64,000 nt of DNA, from the NCBI GenBank assembly GCA_963691655.1, contig OY829329.1, positions 52,491,279-52,555,278 of the forward strand, in the 5' to 3' direction. Both the position numbers and the translations under genes were made by a program. Shown piece after piece: positions 12,097-26,000 of this stretch; the first letter of the stretch is position 1; each line of letters begins with the position of its first letter. This DNA is from Toxonevra muliebris. Lineage: Eukaryota > Arthropoda > Insecta > Diptera > Pallopteridae. The notes beneath the pieces are model-generated. The model had not been told where the DNA came from, searched no databases, and was given only the letters and a program-made list of their open reading frames with translations.

Positions 12097-13269
12097 AATA
12101 TTCCTGTGTCGGTGTACAAAAAATTATTATTATTATTATTTCATTTTCCGACTGACTTTCTTCTCCAATAACACACAAAAATAACAATTACCTAAAATGT
12201 TTGAAAATGTTAAACAACTTTTCAATTTGCTTGCTTTATTCTGCTGCTGCTTTGCTTCCACTGCTGCCTGCTTCTACTGCTTAAAATTTCACACTATTTC
12301 TTCCGAGTGCCCGTTTGTGGCTTGTAACCTTTGTTGAAGCTAATTAACAATTAATCGCTTTTCTTCACGTTTTATCAATATTTAAATAGAATTTCTTTGT
12401 ACAATCACTGTGATAAAACGAAAATAATAATGCAATAACAACGAAAACAAGAGTTAACTGTTCGCTGGTGTTACCAGATGTATTTTGAAATCTTTACTTG
12501 GAGAGTGTTTAACTTTTACATATGTAGATTTGCATAATTTACTAAAAAAAATTTATGAAAAATATTAACATAATTTATGTAAACAAAAACTTTCTATTTA
12601 CAATTAACAATTAGTAAGCGGCATGTCAGACGCTAAAATACACGGCGAACGGATTAGTATGGCAGCACCACTTACGCTATCAGCTGTTTACAACTGTCAG
12701 CAACCGTAGGGTTGCCTTTGTTTTATGGAATTCTTATTGGAAAGTAGCGATGGAGAAATGGAAGCAAAAAACTAGAAAGTTATACTCGAATTTTATAACA
12801 ACCGCTAATGTTGATGAGCCTAAACTTTATTATTTACTAAATTAATAAACAAAACTCACTTAAATAAACAGTTAATATATTTTCTTCAAACACTTGATTA
12901 AGTTAGCGCATTAACCTATTTAATACAAGATTATGAATATAGAAACCATGATAAGATTATTGAAGTAGCTATGTAAAATTCTTATCATTGTTTATTACAG
13001 CAATGCTAATTAAAGAAAACCACATTCAAATGTTTTATCTTTGTTTATTTGTGTAGCAAAATAAAATTTTCTCACGCAGATAAAGAATACTATGAGGCAA
13101 ATATACAACTTCATGTTTGAAAACTGGGGATTATTTCATATTAAGCAAAGGAAGGAAGGATTGCTCAGTAGGAGCAATCGTCCAGTTTTTAATAGGTTAA
13201 TAAAGTTAAGAGAATTTTTGGGGTGTGTTATTTTTGTCCTAGCGTTGAGTTTAAGAATAGAACCTTATT
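12097..13269. other. Upstream region of the DUF89 gene
   Basis: This holds the 5' leader and promoter of the minus-strand phosphatase gene, but no TATA box or initiator is obvious. A CTGCTG-rich patch lies at 12240-12280. No convincing coding sequence is seen; a 63-codon plus-strand frame at 13092-13283 has no recognisable features. Confidence 0.45.
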
Positions 13270-13282
13270 TATCTGATCTTTG

Positions 13283-13560
13283 ACGACCTCAATAGTCTAG
13301 TGGGTAGTGCACTAGGCTTTCATCCGGGAGGTTCGGGTTCGATTCCCGTCTTCGCTTTGTGGTTAATTTTCAGACCCTTCTTATATTCACTATTAACATG
13401 AAGTGTATGAGAATTATATGAAAGTGCAGAAGTATAAGATGGTAACGGCAAAACCACCAAGCCGATAAAAGATTGCCACACTGCAGTTTGAAATTGCCGT
13501 TAAACTGTAGGTCCTAAGTGTGTCTTTCGGCAACCACTCCAATCTAACCTTGTCTAACCT
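13283..13560 (+). mobile_element. tRNA-Glu-derived SINE with 13-bp target duplication
   Basis: The head reads as a tRNA: A box TAGTCTAGTGGGTAGTGC, an anticodon-arm region GGCTTTCATCC resembling tRNA-Glu (TTC), and B box GGTTCGATTCC. An unrelated body and a tail of CTAACCTTGTCTAACCT follow. A perfect direct repeat TATCTGATCTTTG flanks it at 13270-13282 and 13561-13573, the mark of target-primed retroposition. The element is 278 bp. Related copies lie at 8590-9010 and 35395-35763. Confidence 0.85.
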
Positions 13561-13573
13561 TATCTGATCTTTG

Positions 13574-14183
13574 CAGATGTAGGCTTATTTGAAAGTCATT
13601 TTGTAAAAGTAAATATGATACTGATTGAATATTTTCCTAACTGGATGGAGCCGTAGATATGGTTCGACTATGTTGAAGTGGACTTAGCATTTTGAGAGAG
13701 GCACTCTAACAACGTTTGCTGCAATCCAAGATATATTCCATATTATTTGAACTGCGTACATTTTGCGGCAGGTTTTTTTTTTTTTTTTTTTGTTTGGCCG
13801 GCTAATTTTCTATCTAGAAAATACAGACAAAATTTTAGTCTACATATACAGAAAATTTAAATTTTCTACACATTTGACCTAGAGCGTATTTGCACTAGTC
13901 AATACAAATGATATGAGGATCTTGTGAGCGTATACGAAATTGCTTTCGACAAATTGTCAAAGTACCATAGTTGTTACGTTATTTTTATAAAAGATACCAC
14001 GTTTTTTTCTCCAACAATGTCAAAAATTTTGTTAACTTGTATAGATGTACAAAATTTCATCATTGGAACTCTTATAGTTCATTTTAAAATTTTTTACGAA
14101 ACGATTACTGATTACTCGTATTAGCAGATATCAAATTGTCAAATGTAGTATTCACAGACGCAGCCAACTTCACAACATTCACA
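13574..14183. other. Intergenic stretch upstream of RpL37A
   Basis: Contains a poly-T run at 13771-13790 and otherwise AT-rich sequence. A 66-codon frame at 13924-14124 has no recognisable content. Promoter sequence for RpL37A should lie in the last 100-200 bases. Confidence 0.5.
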
Positions 14184-14195
14184 TTTTCTTTCCGG
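14184..14195 (+). promoter_or_regulatory. TCT/TOP-type initiator of RpL37A
   Basis: The pyrimidine run TTTTCTTTCC lies about 35 bases before the ATG-bearing exon end. Fly ribosomal-protein genes start within such tracts (TCT initiator), giving mRNAs with a 5' terminal oligopyrimidine tract. The exact start base is inferred, not seen. Confidence 0.65.
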
Positions 14196-14225
14196 TTGAA
14201 ATTTTGACAGATCAACAACTAAAAA

Positions 14226-14991
<766 letters not shown>

Positions 14992-15119
14992 ACTATTCAT
15001 TGGATTGATGGATGTGATGTTTCTTTAGTTTTGTAAAATTATAATTTTAATTAATTTTGGATGTGTTGTTTGGCCGCCCGCTTACAGAAAATAGTTGAAG
15101 AAAAGATAAAATAATACGA

Positions 15120-15125
15120 AATAAA
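15120..15125 (+). promoter_or_regulatory. Polyadenylation signal of RpL37A
   Basis: AATAAA located 129 bases after the RpL37A stop codon, a normal distance for a short ribosomal-protein 3' UTR. The region is AT-rich, so other signals are possible. Confidence 0.55.
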
Positions 15126-15210
15126 AGATAAAAACTTTTATAGTAAAAACATAAAAATCTTAAACCTGTTCGATTCATTTGAAATGTGTTAAAACCAAAA
15201 GTTTATATTG

Positions 15211-15356
15211 GGAATCATGTGTTGTGACTTTGAATTGAGTAACTCTAGCGGGAACTTGGTTAGTGTCAAGAGGAGGAACGTTGGAAATCGTGTGTTGTGA
15301 CTTTGAAATGAGTGACAGTAGAGGAAACTTGGTTAGTGTCAGGAGAAGGAACGTTG
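15211..15356. repeat. Two tandem copies of a 73-bp unit
   Basis: GTGTTGTGACTTTGAA recurs at 15219 and 15292. The units share most positions, including AACTTGGTTAGTGTCA and GGAACGTTGGAAATC. A third copy begins and stops within 10 bases. There is no coding content. Confidence 0.8.
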
Positions 15357-15363
15357 GAAATCA

Positions 15364-18300
15364 ACTTTCTGCAATATAGTATTGAATAAAATCTTATAAT
15401 TTACGGCAAACTTCATCCAACATAAAAAAAATGAAATGAAGAAGGGAGTGTGAGCTCTAGTGTTACATCCGTCGTACAACTAGTTAAACGCATATTGGAG
15501 AATAAGATCGAACCTGGGAATCCAATCAATATTTTCAATTCAGTTGAGAAAACCGCATTTTTGTAATTCCTACGTCTTAGGGGGTGGGATTGGGGAATAT
15601 AAAAAATCATAATCCCACAAAATAAAAAACTTAATAATATTTATATGATAAATTACTTCATAAAATTGCCTTGCAAACTTACCGAAAATGTAGAACAAAT
15701 AATTGGTAATATGTGCAAGTGTAAAACTGCGTTGAGTATTGAGGACATGCGCAATATCGTCAAATATTCAGAGAATCCATTAAATAACTACTGTATTACC
15801 GGCATTTACTTGAACATTTTCCGACACACTATCACTTCCGGTTTAAAAAAAAAATCATATTTTAACTTTATTTTTTTTTATCAAAATCTGATATTCTTTA
15901 TATTCTTGCACTTTTTATCTATCTTGGCACGCTTATAAATCTGGAAGATATACCGAAATGACCCTGCACGAACTTGGAAAATTGGTCCAGAAAGTCGGTG
16001 GAAAATTGATATAGAAAGCCGGTGCTCACCATCTCTTCTTAATTCCTTTCGCAATCCCTGGTGCAAGCGCCCGCGAGTTCACCATAATCAATACTAAAAC
16101 TGATATATTACTCTTTGCTTGAGAGGTGAAATGGAAAATAGTGAAACAAATTCAACTTTTTAGTTATGCAATCAATATCTTCAAGACTGAAATATCTGGA
16201 AGTGAAGCTGGATAGCAAACTAATGCGCATGGTTTATAAATTTTTTTGGTAAATATCTTATGGCAGATAAAACCATATGAATCTTGCATATGCTCTGCAA
16301 CTCGGAAAATACGTGTATCAGCAGAATATGTTTGGAGGTTCCATAAATGTGCCCGCAATTGCATATCTGGTAACTAAAAGGATGAGAGGGCACGCCTTGG
16401 CCTTGGCTAACAAAGAAACAAAATCCATTACTTAGAGTTTGAGACTTTCCGAGAAAAGTGTGAAAGGTCAATATTGTTGTTTCACTTAACACTTGTAACT
16501 AATTAGTACTTAATTCTTATACATTATAATCATTTCATATTAATTTTAACTTATTTTAATAAATTATTTACTTTATTCGCAATTTTAAACTCGACAAACA
16601 TTCTTCATTACACGGCCCGAACTGTCAAAGTGCTGTATATTTCAAAGTGTTCTCAACTGAGCGTGCTCATTAGTTTTGACGTAACTTCGCTCTCTCTCTC
16701 TCTCTCTCTCTGACTTCCAAATTAGATTTCCTCTCTTGAATATTTAATTACCTGTATTTTTTAGTTCATTTTGCATGCAAAACAAAAACAGCAAATGTGA
16801 TTATTGTCTTTGCGGATTGAGTAGAATAATATACACACTGCTATTGGTTTCACTTTGAAATTAATTCAAAATCTTTTCTATTTCCTATAATAAAACAAAA
16901 GTCATTTAATTTTTTTCTTATATTTTCAAATTATTTTATCGATATTTTATTATATATACTTGTGTATATATATTTGCTTCAAAAGTATTTCGTTTAAAAG
17001 TTATCAGCCTAAATTTTGGAAATTTGTTTCTTTTTTATAATAAAAATTACAAAATTTTATTAATATATTTAAAAAATATTTGTATATAAAGAAAAGAAAA
17101 AATGCACGCACACATTTACAAAGTCAAACAAATATTTATAAACTCATTTATGTAAATATAAACTTAATATATAGTGACAGTATCATTTATACATAAACAT
17201 ATTTACTTTTTTACCTTAAACTTATATTATAGTAACAAATAGTTATATAAGAAAACTATGAGGATGTAGGGTAGGGGGTAAAGAAAAGCAGCGCCTCATA
17301 TAACGCGCATTGATTACAAAACCGTCGTTGAACGAAATTTAGGAATCGAAATCTTTAACGCCATTTAATCCGCGAACGGCGTATAATGCAAAACCCCCAG
17401 TTTTAATTTGAAGCACATTGTGGCTAAAAAACTTTGCTGGTGTATAAAAACTTTGTAATTCTTGTAACTCAAGGATAATTTTTATGTATAGTGACGGTTC
17501 GGAAATATGTGATATATTTAGAGAAAATTAAAAGGAGGAAAACAACTCCTACACCAAATAATGTCTTAACAATAATAATAATAATAATAATACAAATCTT
17601 AAAATTATGTAGATATTTATATAAATTTTTAAAATATATTTTTAGTAAAATTTATTTAGCTAAATTAATTTTTATTGTTTTACAATTAGTTGAATTAGAT
17701 TTTCGTTTTTTTTTCTATCATTATTATTAAATAAATTCATATTCAGTATGTTTGTGTGTTTTGTTGATGTTGTTGTGAAGTTTATTTCTTGCAATTGTGG
17801 AAAATTTAAAATTTTCTAATATTAAAATATTAAAGTTTATTTGCGTTTGGTGTTTTTTTATGTAGTTTTGGAGCCACTTCGTTTTTGTTATTTTACTTTG
17901 TTTTCTGTCTTTATTTTTATTTTTTATTTACAATAAATTATTTATGCAGCTAAGTTTTTTAATTAGATTTTGAACGAAATTGAAGTCGAGAACGACGGGA
18001 ACGCTTTCGGAATTAGGCAATCGAGAAGGCTTAGATAGAAAGAAATGCCAGAAAAGGCAAGAAAGAGAAAAATTTAAATCTCCAACTGTACTCGATGTAT
18101 CTCAAAGGGAGAGAGAAAAAGGCGGAGAGTTTTTCTTTGCTGCATTGGTTTAGACTACGATCAATGTGAGGTTAGAAGGAATCTGCTTTGAAGACGGCAC
18201 CAAGTCCCAACGTTTCGTTTCCACTTTCGTTCTTTACCGAATTTCAAAACAAAACTTATAATTATTATTTAATTTTTGTTTTTTATTTTGAGCAAATTTT

Positions 18301-21300
18301 GTTATGAAAATTTAAGTTTTCTTTACCTTTTCTTGCTTAAATTTTAATGATTATGTGTAGTTTTATTACATTTATTTCTTTTATCATTATTAATAAACTA
18401 ATTTTCCACAGAAATGAAATGAAATTGGAACAAACTGCAGTTTTAAATTTTAAAAGATGAGAAATCTAATCTAATCTAATTTTTTAAAATTCATTTTCAA
18501 CAGCTTAACAGCTTAGGTTGTTTTGCTATGAAAGGCTTTCCATGGAGTAATGTACATAGGTCCACAGCAAGAAATTCTGAAACAGTTCGAAATTGTTGAA
18601 TCATTTTCAACTAACCGTTTTAGTAGTCAAATTAGTTGCCCTAATTCAGTTTGGAGTTACTCAATTTAATTATTTCTATATTGCTTTGAACCTTCAGCAT
18701 TTTACATCTGCTAGAAGTTAGTTAATACGAGTCATCATTATCATTGTCAATCCTCCATTGGAACATTGGACCTCGATAAAGTACTTTCATTAATTACTTA
18801 ATTAACATGAGTGGCAAGTTATAACGCTAACATGATATAAAGAGTTTGAACATTTTAAAAAAGGGCCAAAAAAAAAGATGACAAAAACTACAGTAAATAT
18901 ACTATCAGCTGTTAAGGTCGTACCGAGAGCTAAGTGGGAAAGTGAGGAAGCGGTTGCAAGCTGATTTACATACACATTCCCACGGTTCCAAGAATAAACA
19001 GAAGGTTGGCTTTACTTCAGCTAAGATCCATAGAACGAACTTGGTGATTAACAGATATTCACTGCTTTCACTCCCCTTCGAATTCCTTGCGGGTAAAAAC
19101 TTTATTGGCACCTATAACTAGGGTCCTTCATGGACCGGATGTTGGATCTCATCAGATTTGTGGTACAAAGGACCGCAATGGTCGATTTGATTCGAATGTC
19201 GTCGAGTTGAAAGAGAATGTGATAGTGGTACTGCCAAGTTTTACTTGGATTACACCGTTAGGTGGGTGGTGGTCGACGTAGCGTATGATTGCTTGGGTTC
19301 GATACACGGTTCCAACGAGAAAAAAATATAAACTATAAAATAAAATTTTCTACGCGGCACCTACTCCTGGCTGTGAACGGTGAACTTTTGCTTCGCTTTT
19401 TGGATTCGGTATGAGACTGAAAGTCTCCATTCCATTCGTGTAGAAATATAACACGCATAACATCGATAGGCGGTTAAGCAGAAGACAAATTTCTTCTGAA
19501 CCAGTTTATTTAATAGTTGAAATGTTGTCGTTATTGATTGTGGGAGGGGTTAGGGTTTAGAAGATTCTGTTTGTCTGAGATGTTTATATTGTAGAAACCT
19601 CAATTTTTTAACTTTCAAATATGCAGAATGGTTTGATTCACGGTCTCTCTGAACCACTGGATATTCTAAAACTAATTCTTTCACACCTTCTGGTTCTGTT
19701 AAAAAATGGTTTGTTTCAAAACGGCCTCCCATTCTTGCTTGCTATTAAATGCACGTAGAGTTCATTGGATTTCTACAATCAAAACTTTTCGGAACCATTT
19801 CGGATTAAATTGAATAATTTTCAGCTAGTTGCAGTTACCATACCAACTTCAGTAATATATTGAATTTTTTTCTCTAGTTGTAGTGGAAGTCATATGGATT
19901 CCAACAAAGCATTTCTTTTGCATCACCCAGTCAGTTGAACTTTTTACAAAATTGGTAAGTTTGGAAAAGATTGCTTCCTGTACAGCATTTTGCATCAATT
20001 CAGAGGCTCTTAACCGACATCTCTCTGTATTAATTTGAATGAACTCTAAGTTAATTGGTTCGCCCTCATATTTTAAACTTGTAGTTTATTGGCTCCTCTT
20101 CTCCAGCTTACCAGCAGACAAATTGTACTCCAAAATTGGACGAAGAAGAGATTTTTAAAATCTCTTGTTACTGTTTTACATAAATAAATAATTGTTTGTC
20201 TTCAAGAAAAGAAAAAACAAACACATTGCATTAGTTTCATTTCCATTGCACTCCTTTTGAAAAAACAAATTTAAAAATTATATTTGAATGAGAAAACACG
20301 AAAAGAGCATATTGCATTTAGGTTTTTCAATATAGAGAAATATGCCACATTCGAAATTTCTCTTTCATTTAGATTCAGTACGATATATATGTATATTTCT
20401 TTTTAATTAATATCTTTTAATAACATTTATTCTTTATAGTTTATTGTACAAATTTTTATGCACGCATATAAAATAGAAAGAATTATTTATTAAAACCAAT
20501 TTTTTTTTTTTTTTTTTTTTTGTAGTACATACAATTAAAAATTATAATTTATATAAATTTATGTGTATATACATTAATATGCTAAATTATAGTAGGTAAT
20601 ATATCTTCTTCATTTGCAATTACAGGGTTTGATAGTTTTATTTATATATGTATGTTTGTAAGATGAAAATTTATATACTCGATTTGTTTTAAATTTAATA
20701 TTATTTATTTTCTTTAATTTTTTGTTTTTACTAGAAATAATGATATGCGCATTTTTTATTTTGTTTTTATTAATGTAATTAATGAAGCGTTAGTTTATTA
20801 GGATATATTTATTTATTCTCTTTTAATATTTTATTTAAATCAAGTTTCTTTAGTGTCTAAATAAATTTCAAAAAAAAAAATAGAAAAAACTTTCTTTATT
20901 AAATTATACAAAAATTAAATTTTCTACAATAAGTCAAAAAAAAAAAAAAAATAAGTAGTAATGTTTATATTTCTATTAATAATAACTTAAATTTTTTCTT
21001 TTACATTTACAACCATGATTGTTTTATATTTTTCTTTTTTTCTCTTTTTCACTATGTTTTATACACACAAATTCAAAGCATAAACTCTAAAAAATAATAA
21101 TAATAATATTAATTATTGAAATAAAATGTCCAATTTTTGACATACATGATTGCATAGTTTTAATAGCGACTTGTATTTTGGAGCAAAACTTTGAATCCAG
21201 GACAAATTCTTATATAATTTATTTCTTGCGAACTAGAAAATAAAACGATAAGTTTATGACACACACACACACAGTAATAAACACTTAATTAACAAAGAAA

Positions 21301-22945
21301 AAAACTGAACATAAATACAAATATTAAATGCCAATGTATTGGTACGTTTTTTCTAAGAACAAACATAGTATAATTTCATTTAAGCTTAAACAAATACTAG
21401 GAAATTGCATAGAATTTGTAGTTTCAGATTAATTTTAAACAATTAATAACAACAATTCAATTAGTTGTGTTATTAAAATGAAATTAAGGAACAATTGCAA
21501 TCAGAGAAAAATAATAAAATGTACTCATATATGTATGTAAAAAGTCCATTTCAATTTTTATTTTATTTTCTTTTAAAACAGATGTGGGCAAAGAAACAAT
21601 AGCGTTCAATTAGAATGAAGGAGGAATGGTTGTGAAAACTTAAGTTTCATTGGATCAGCATTGAAAATTGTTAGTTCTATTATATTATTATTGAAAATCT
21701 GAATGCAAATGTTGTTTCAATTTTAGTGACATTGATATTTTAATGCTAATACCAATTCTATTTCGTATTGCATATTTTGATACGTTATTTCCATTCCATT
21801 TCACTCATTAATATTGAAAATTTTAAAGAAAATGCTATTTTTTTATTTTATTGAACATTTGAATATCAATGCTAGATTTATTTCATCGGCATTTAAATTT
21901 TCGATTCTAATGCTTGTTCAATTTTATTAGCTTCGAATATTTTTACGCTAATGCTTTTCATATGCCCAACATTAATTTGAGCCTTTATTTTTAAATGGCT
22001 TAACATATCGCAATTAATATATGAAGTTTGAAGAAAAACCAAACATTTTGAGGCTATCGCCTAAATTCAAATGCTAATGCTCATTTAATTTTATTAATGC
22101 CAATTGTGTTTTTATTTTCAGTGATAATTTCAATGCTAAAGTTATTTTTATTGCTTTAGCATGAGAAATTAATTAACTAATAAGCACTGAGGTATTCAAT
22201 GAGCAACTAAAATTTTCAATGAAATGAAGCTTTTATTAGCATTGCAAACATTGTACCTAACATTAATTTGAGCCTTATTTATTTAAATGAAAATGGTCAA
22301 ATGTATTGCAATTAATAAGGGAAAACAATAAATTATATGAATAAAAATCAATTTCTTGCTCAATGCACATATTTCTATGTACATATTTTCTATGTATATG
22401 TATGTATGTATATATCAATGCCAATGTTTATGTTTGTAAATTCATAAGTGTATATGTATCTACTAAATAGGGAAGACTTTTATATATAGATTATGAGTTT
22501 CTTATCTATATGCTATTTTCATATTTTCCATTCATTTATCTTTCATTTTTATTATTTTGTTTTTTTTTTCGTCATTATTTGTGGTAATAACTATTTATGG
22601 ATGTTAAGTGTGTATGTATAAAAATTACAAATTTTAAAATAAAAAGAAAACAAAAACATTAGTTATTAAATATAAAAATGCAATAAAACTGCGATGTTGA
22701 AAAAATATAATAGAAAAAAATATCCACAATATTGTATAATTTTAAAAAATAAAATCAAAATATTTATATATGCAAACATTGATAAATTAAAGTTCTAATA
22801 AAGTTAAAATAAAACGAAAACGACAAAAAATTTGATATACGCAAATTGAATTTGGAAAAAAAAACGAATACAATTTAATATAGCAACTAACTAAATGTAA
22901 ACAATAATAATATTTATATTGTATCGCATATGAGAACAACAACAA
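15364..22945. other. 7.6 kb without supported gene; part is pgant5 3' UTR/flank
   Basis: Very AT-rich. Seen here: a (CT)n run at 16691-16711, a GTA/ATA-rich patch near 17575-17592, poly-T at 20500-20521, poly-A at 20937-20951 and a CA run at 21259-21273. From about 21680 to 22330 there is a loose repetition of phrases like 'aatgctaat'; a roughly 65-base direct repeat within it contains AACATTAATTTGAGCC near 21968 and 22258. The right part must hold the 3' UTR of pgant5, whose stop is at 22946-22948, but I cannot choose its poly(A) site. Frames of 60-97 codons here (for example 15645-15938 and 16220-16492) are unrecognised and probably chance. Confidence 0.5.
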
Positions 22946-23092
22946 CTAATGAGCTTGCCACTTAAATTTTGACTCCATTAGCCATTGCTGGCCTTTCGTA
23001 TAATCGCATGGACGCAGCAGCGGCGTTGTAGCATCCTCGCGTGAAGGACGCTGCAGACAATTGCCAGTGTTTGTGTGACGGATTGATTTATC
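22946..23092 (-). CDS. pgant5: pgant5 exon 10 (last coding exon)
   Basis: Encodes residues 584-631 and the TAG stop, ending FKWQAH. It holds the third lectin repeat, with C in TGNCLQ and a QQW motif. The CLD aspartate is replaced here (CLQ), so this third (gamma) lectin repeat probably does not bind sugar. The acceptor is TTCTAAAG before GATAAATC; the entry phase is 0. Confidence 0.93.
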   Translation of the reverse strand, partial: DKSIRHTNTGNCLQRPSREDATTPLLRPCDYTKGQQWLMESKFKWQAH

Positions 23093-26000
23093 CTTTAGAA
23101 AAGAAGAAAAGAGTTATAGTGTAGAAAAATAATAAGCATTAATTGTTAATTTGCTAATACCTCTGCATCGTAGACCCATTCCTGATTGCCACCCATATTA
23201 TGGCAACGCACCATATTCACTGGACCCGTTGCACTCGATGCATCCATACACAAGTCATCAGACATGATTTGATGACGTTTCGTATACGCAAATACCTGAT
23301 TGCCACCCATACCATGACAATAGCTTACGCCGATTTTCTCACCATATTTCCGTCCCATGGTGTCGAGACAGGTTTCCGTTTCCGAATTGCGTATCTGTTT
23401 GTGGGTGTAAATTAAGTTATGTATGCAGCGCGATTATTATCATGCATTATGAAATCAAATGGCGAATGGATAATTTTTTAAGGATAAAGTTCGGTGTAGA
23501 TTGCGGACTGGTTTACAGATTTCAGCTATCACATCTGGGATTCACACTATAGAGTTCATCCCAAGCTTTCATAATTTTAGATTTTCAGAGAGAATTGAGT
23601 GGAGGAAACAGCCCATTCTCTTACTCTTAAAAAGTTACTCATTCACCATTTTTTTTCTTTTTTTATACATTTATTAACACTTACCTCTCCCAGGTAGTAA
23701 TAGTCCAGAGGCATTAAACTTTCTGGATAGATATTTTCCAAATACCAACGGAAGCTTTTACATTTTAGACGCTCACGGAGCGAACGTCGATCGCTTACAT
23801 CACCCGCCGTAGCTTTTCGTGCACCTGTGTTTTTTTTTTTTTTTAATGATGAATTTTGGGAAAATTTAATTTTATTTGCAGCATAAATTTGTATGTATAT
23901 TAGTATGGTTAATTTAGTTTTGGTTAGATATTATTAAATTATTTGTGAGATGAGTGTGGGATTGTGAATTTGAGGAATAGGAAGAACGAACACGCGTGCT
24001 TTTTTTTTTTTTTTTTTTTTTTTTGCTATTACTAACATTTGCTAATATGTTAAAATGTAAATGTACGTGTGTGTGTATATGTTTTTGTGCGAGTGTGTGC
24101 ATATATATATTTATCACGCCAACTAAAACACAATTTTAAATATTACGAAATATTTGTAACAATTTAAGACAACAATTTTTAAAATAGATACTAATGTCTG
24201 GTTTCCAATATGTCAAATTCAATCAGATTTGCCAACATGTTGATCATTTTATATGAGAAACTCTTTCTTTGTCTCTCTTTACCATTGAATATGACATAGT
24301 GAAAGCATAGCATAATAATAAAATATGACTCAAAACACGAAATGGCGTTTATCGAAATTTTAATATTCTTTTTGGATAAATTAATCTCAAACGGCATGTG
24401 CTCTTGCTGTTGGTTTTTACTCTCTTGAAATGAGAGTGCAAACGAATAGAAACCACTAACAATAGCACCGTGGAGAGAATGAGAGTGTGAGAGATACATA
24501 ACGGAAAATGCAAATATTCTCAATAAAAAGCCATTTTGATTTTTGTTACTATTAAAATTAAAAAAAGTCTGCAAACTTTTACATAGACGTTTGTTTTGTG
24601 CTCATATGTTAAAATAATTCAAGTAAAAAATTATAAATTTTGACAAAATATGTATTACAAACATTGTAAAGCCAATTAACAAGGATATATATTTACAATA
24701 ATAATACCGGCACACATAAGTTTATATTTTTAATAAACTTTTAAATTGATCACATTTGAATTTGCATCAAACTTTATCTACTTAAGCATGCAGAAAAATT
24801 AAAAAAAAAATCTAAAATCAAACTACATACTATATACAACAACAAATAGTAAAAATAGTTAAATTTTTTGAAAGAAGTTAACAAAAATTAAGCAATGAAT
24901 TTCAAACACCATTTATAAAAATAACAGATAAATACAAGACAAAAAGAATAAATGTGCCTTGTTCTACGAAAAGGGACCAACAGATTGAAAAATAGATTTT
25001 CCCTTTTTTTTGGCGATTCTGAGTACGCTCTTTTTAATGAAACAAACTGCAGATTTCTAGCTTAAAAAAAGAACGATTGATATATATAACGCACAAGCAC
25101 ATCACTATCGACTTGTTTTCGGATGATAAGGACCCTTTTCGTAGACCAAAACACACATATATATACATAAAAAAATGTCAGAAGAAAAGCAACAACAATT
25201 GAGGCAAAGCTAGAAAAAAAAAATTTCACAATATGACACCAAACAGGGGTAAGCTAAAGAATGTTTAAGAAATAGAGAGAGATAGAAACAGAAAGAGCGC
25301 AAAAGACAATCAAAATATTGGCATTGCAAAACAGAGAATCAATCTTCATAATAAAAAAAATGAAATATTTAAATTTTTATATATTTACAACAACAAAAAT
25401 TATCAAGAAAAAATGGAAAAATTCTTAAATGCACAAATGCACTACGGAGACAGAGGAGGATTTATATTGTACGAGTAGGCATATTTAATAGAATATATAT
25501 ATATATATTGATTTTCTATGAAGATCAAGAAAATATGAAGAAACAATAAAACACAAAAAAGCGCTTAACCTGGATAGAAACTGTAGTAAAATTCTTTCCA
25601 ATCATCCAGCCAAACCTCAACCAGACGCGCATTGTTATGATTAACAATTTCTGTAGTGCCGCCAGGAAATGTGTAAGGCGTTGATTTGCGAAAGACATGA
25701 CCGACACGAGAACAGGGCGCAATCTCAAGTATACCGCCACACATCCAAACCTAAACTTTTTATGAATCGTTGGTCGATTTTGATTGTTTAGTTAGTTTTT
25801 TTTTTTTTTTACATGTTGTTAGCACAAATGAGTTTAAAGCGAGTGTGTCAGTGACAGATGGAGAGAGAGAAAGACAGAGAGAGTAAGAATGAAGAACCCA
25901 TTTTTTGTTTTTTTTTTTTTGCGTAAAAAAAGCGAGTGAGAACGAAAGAAAAGAGAAGAATTTGAAGAACATTTTATTTAAAAATATGTAAATTATTATT

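Noticed and set aside
13283..13356. A tRNA-Glu gene
   Set aside because: The acceptor stem does not close, and the target duplication encloses 278 bp, so it is a SINE head.
15645..15938. 97-codon plus-strand frame with a few Cys and amphipathic segments
   Set aside because: Ends in low-complexity Phe/Ile sequence; no recognisable motif, no splice or promoter support. Could be a decayed transposon piece.
16164..16492. 66-90-codon minus-strand frames
   Set aside because: No recognisable domain; composition is like the surrounding AT-rich sequence. I considered a LINE remnant but found no RT or RNase H motif.
18905..19281. Overlapping frames with higher GC content near 19 kb
   Set aside because: They raised suspicion of a retroelement fragment, but no motif of Gag, protease, RT or integrase could be read.
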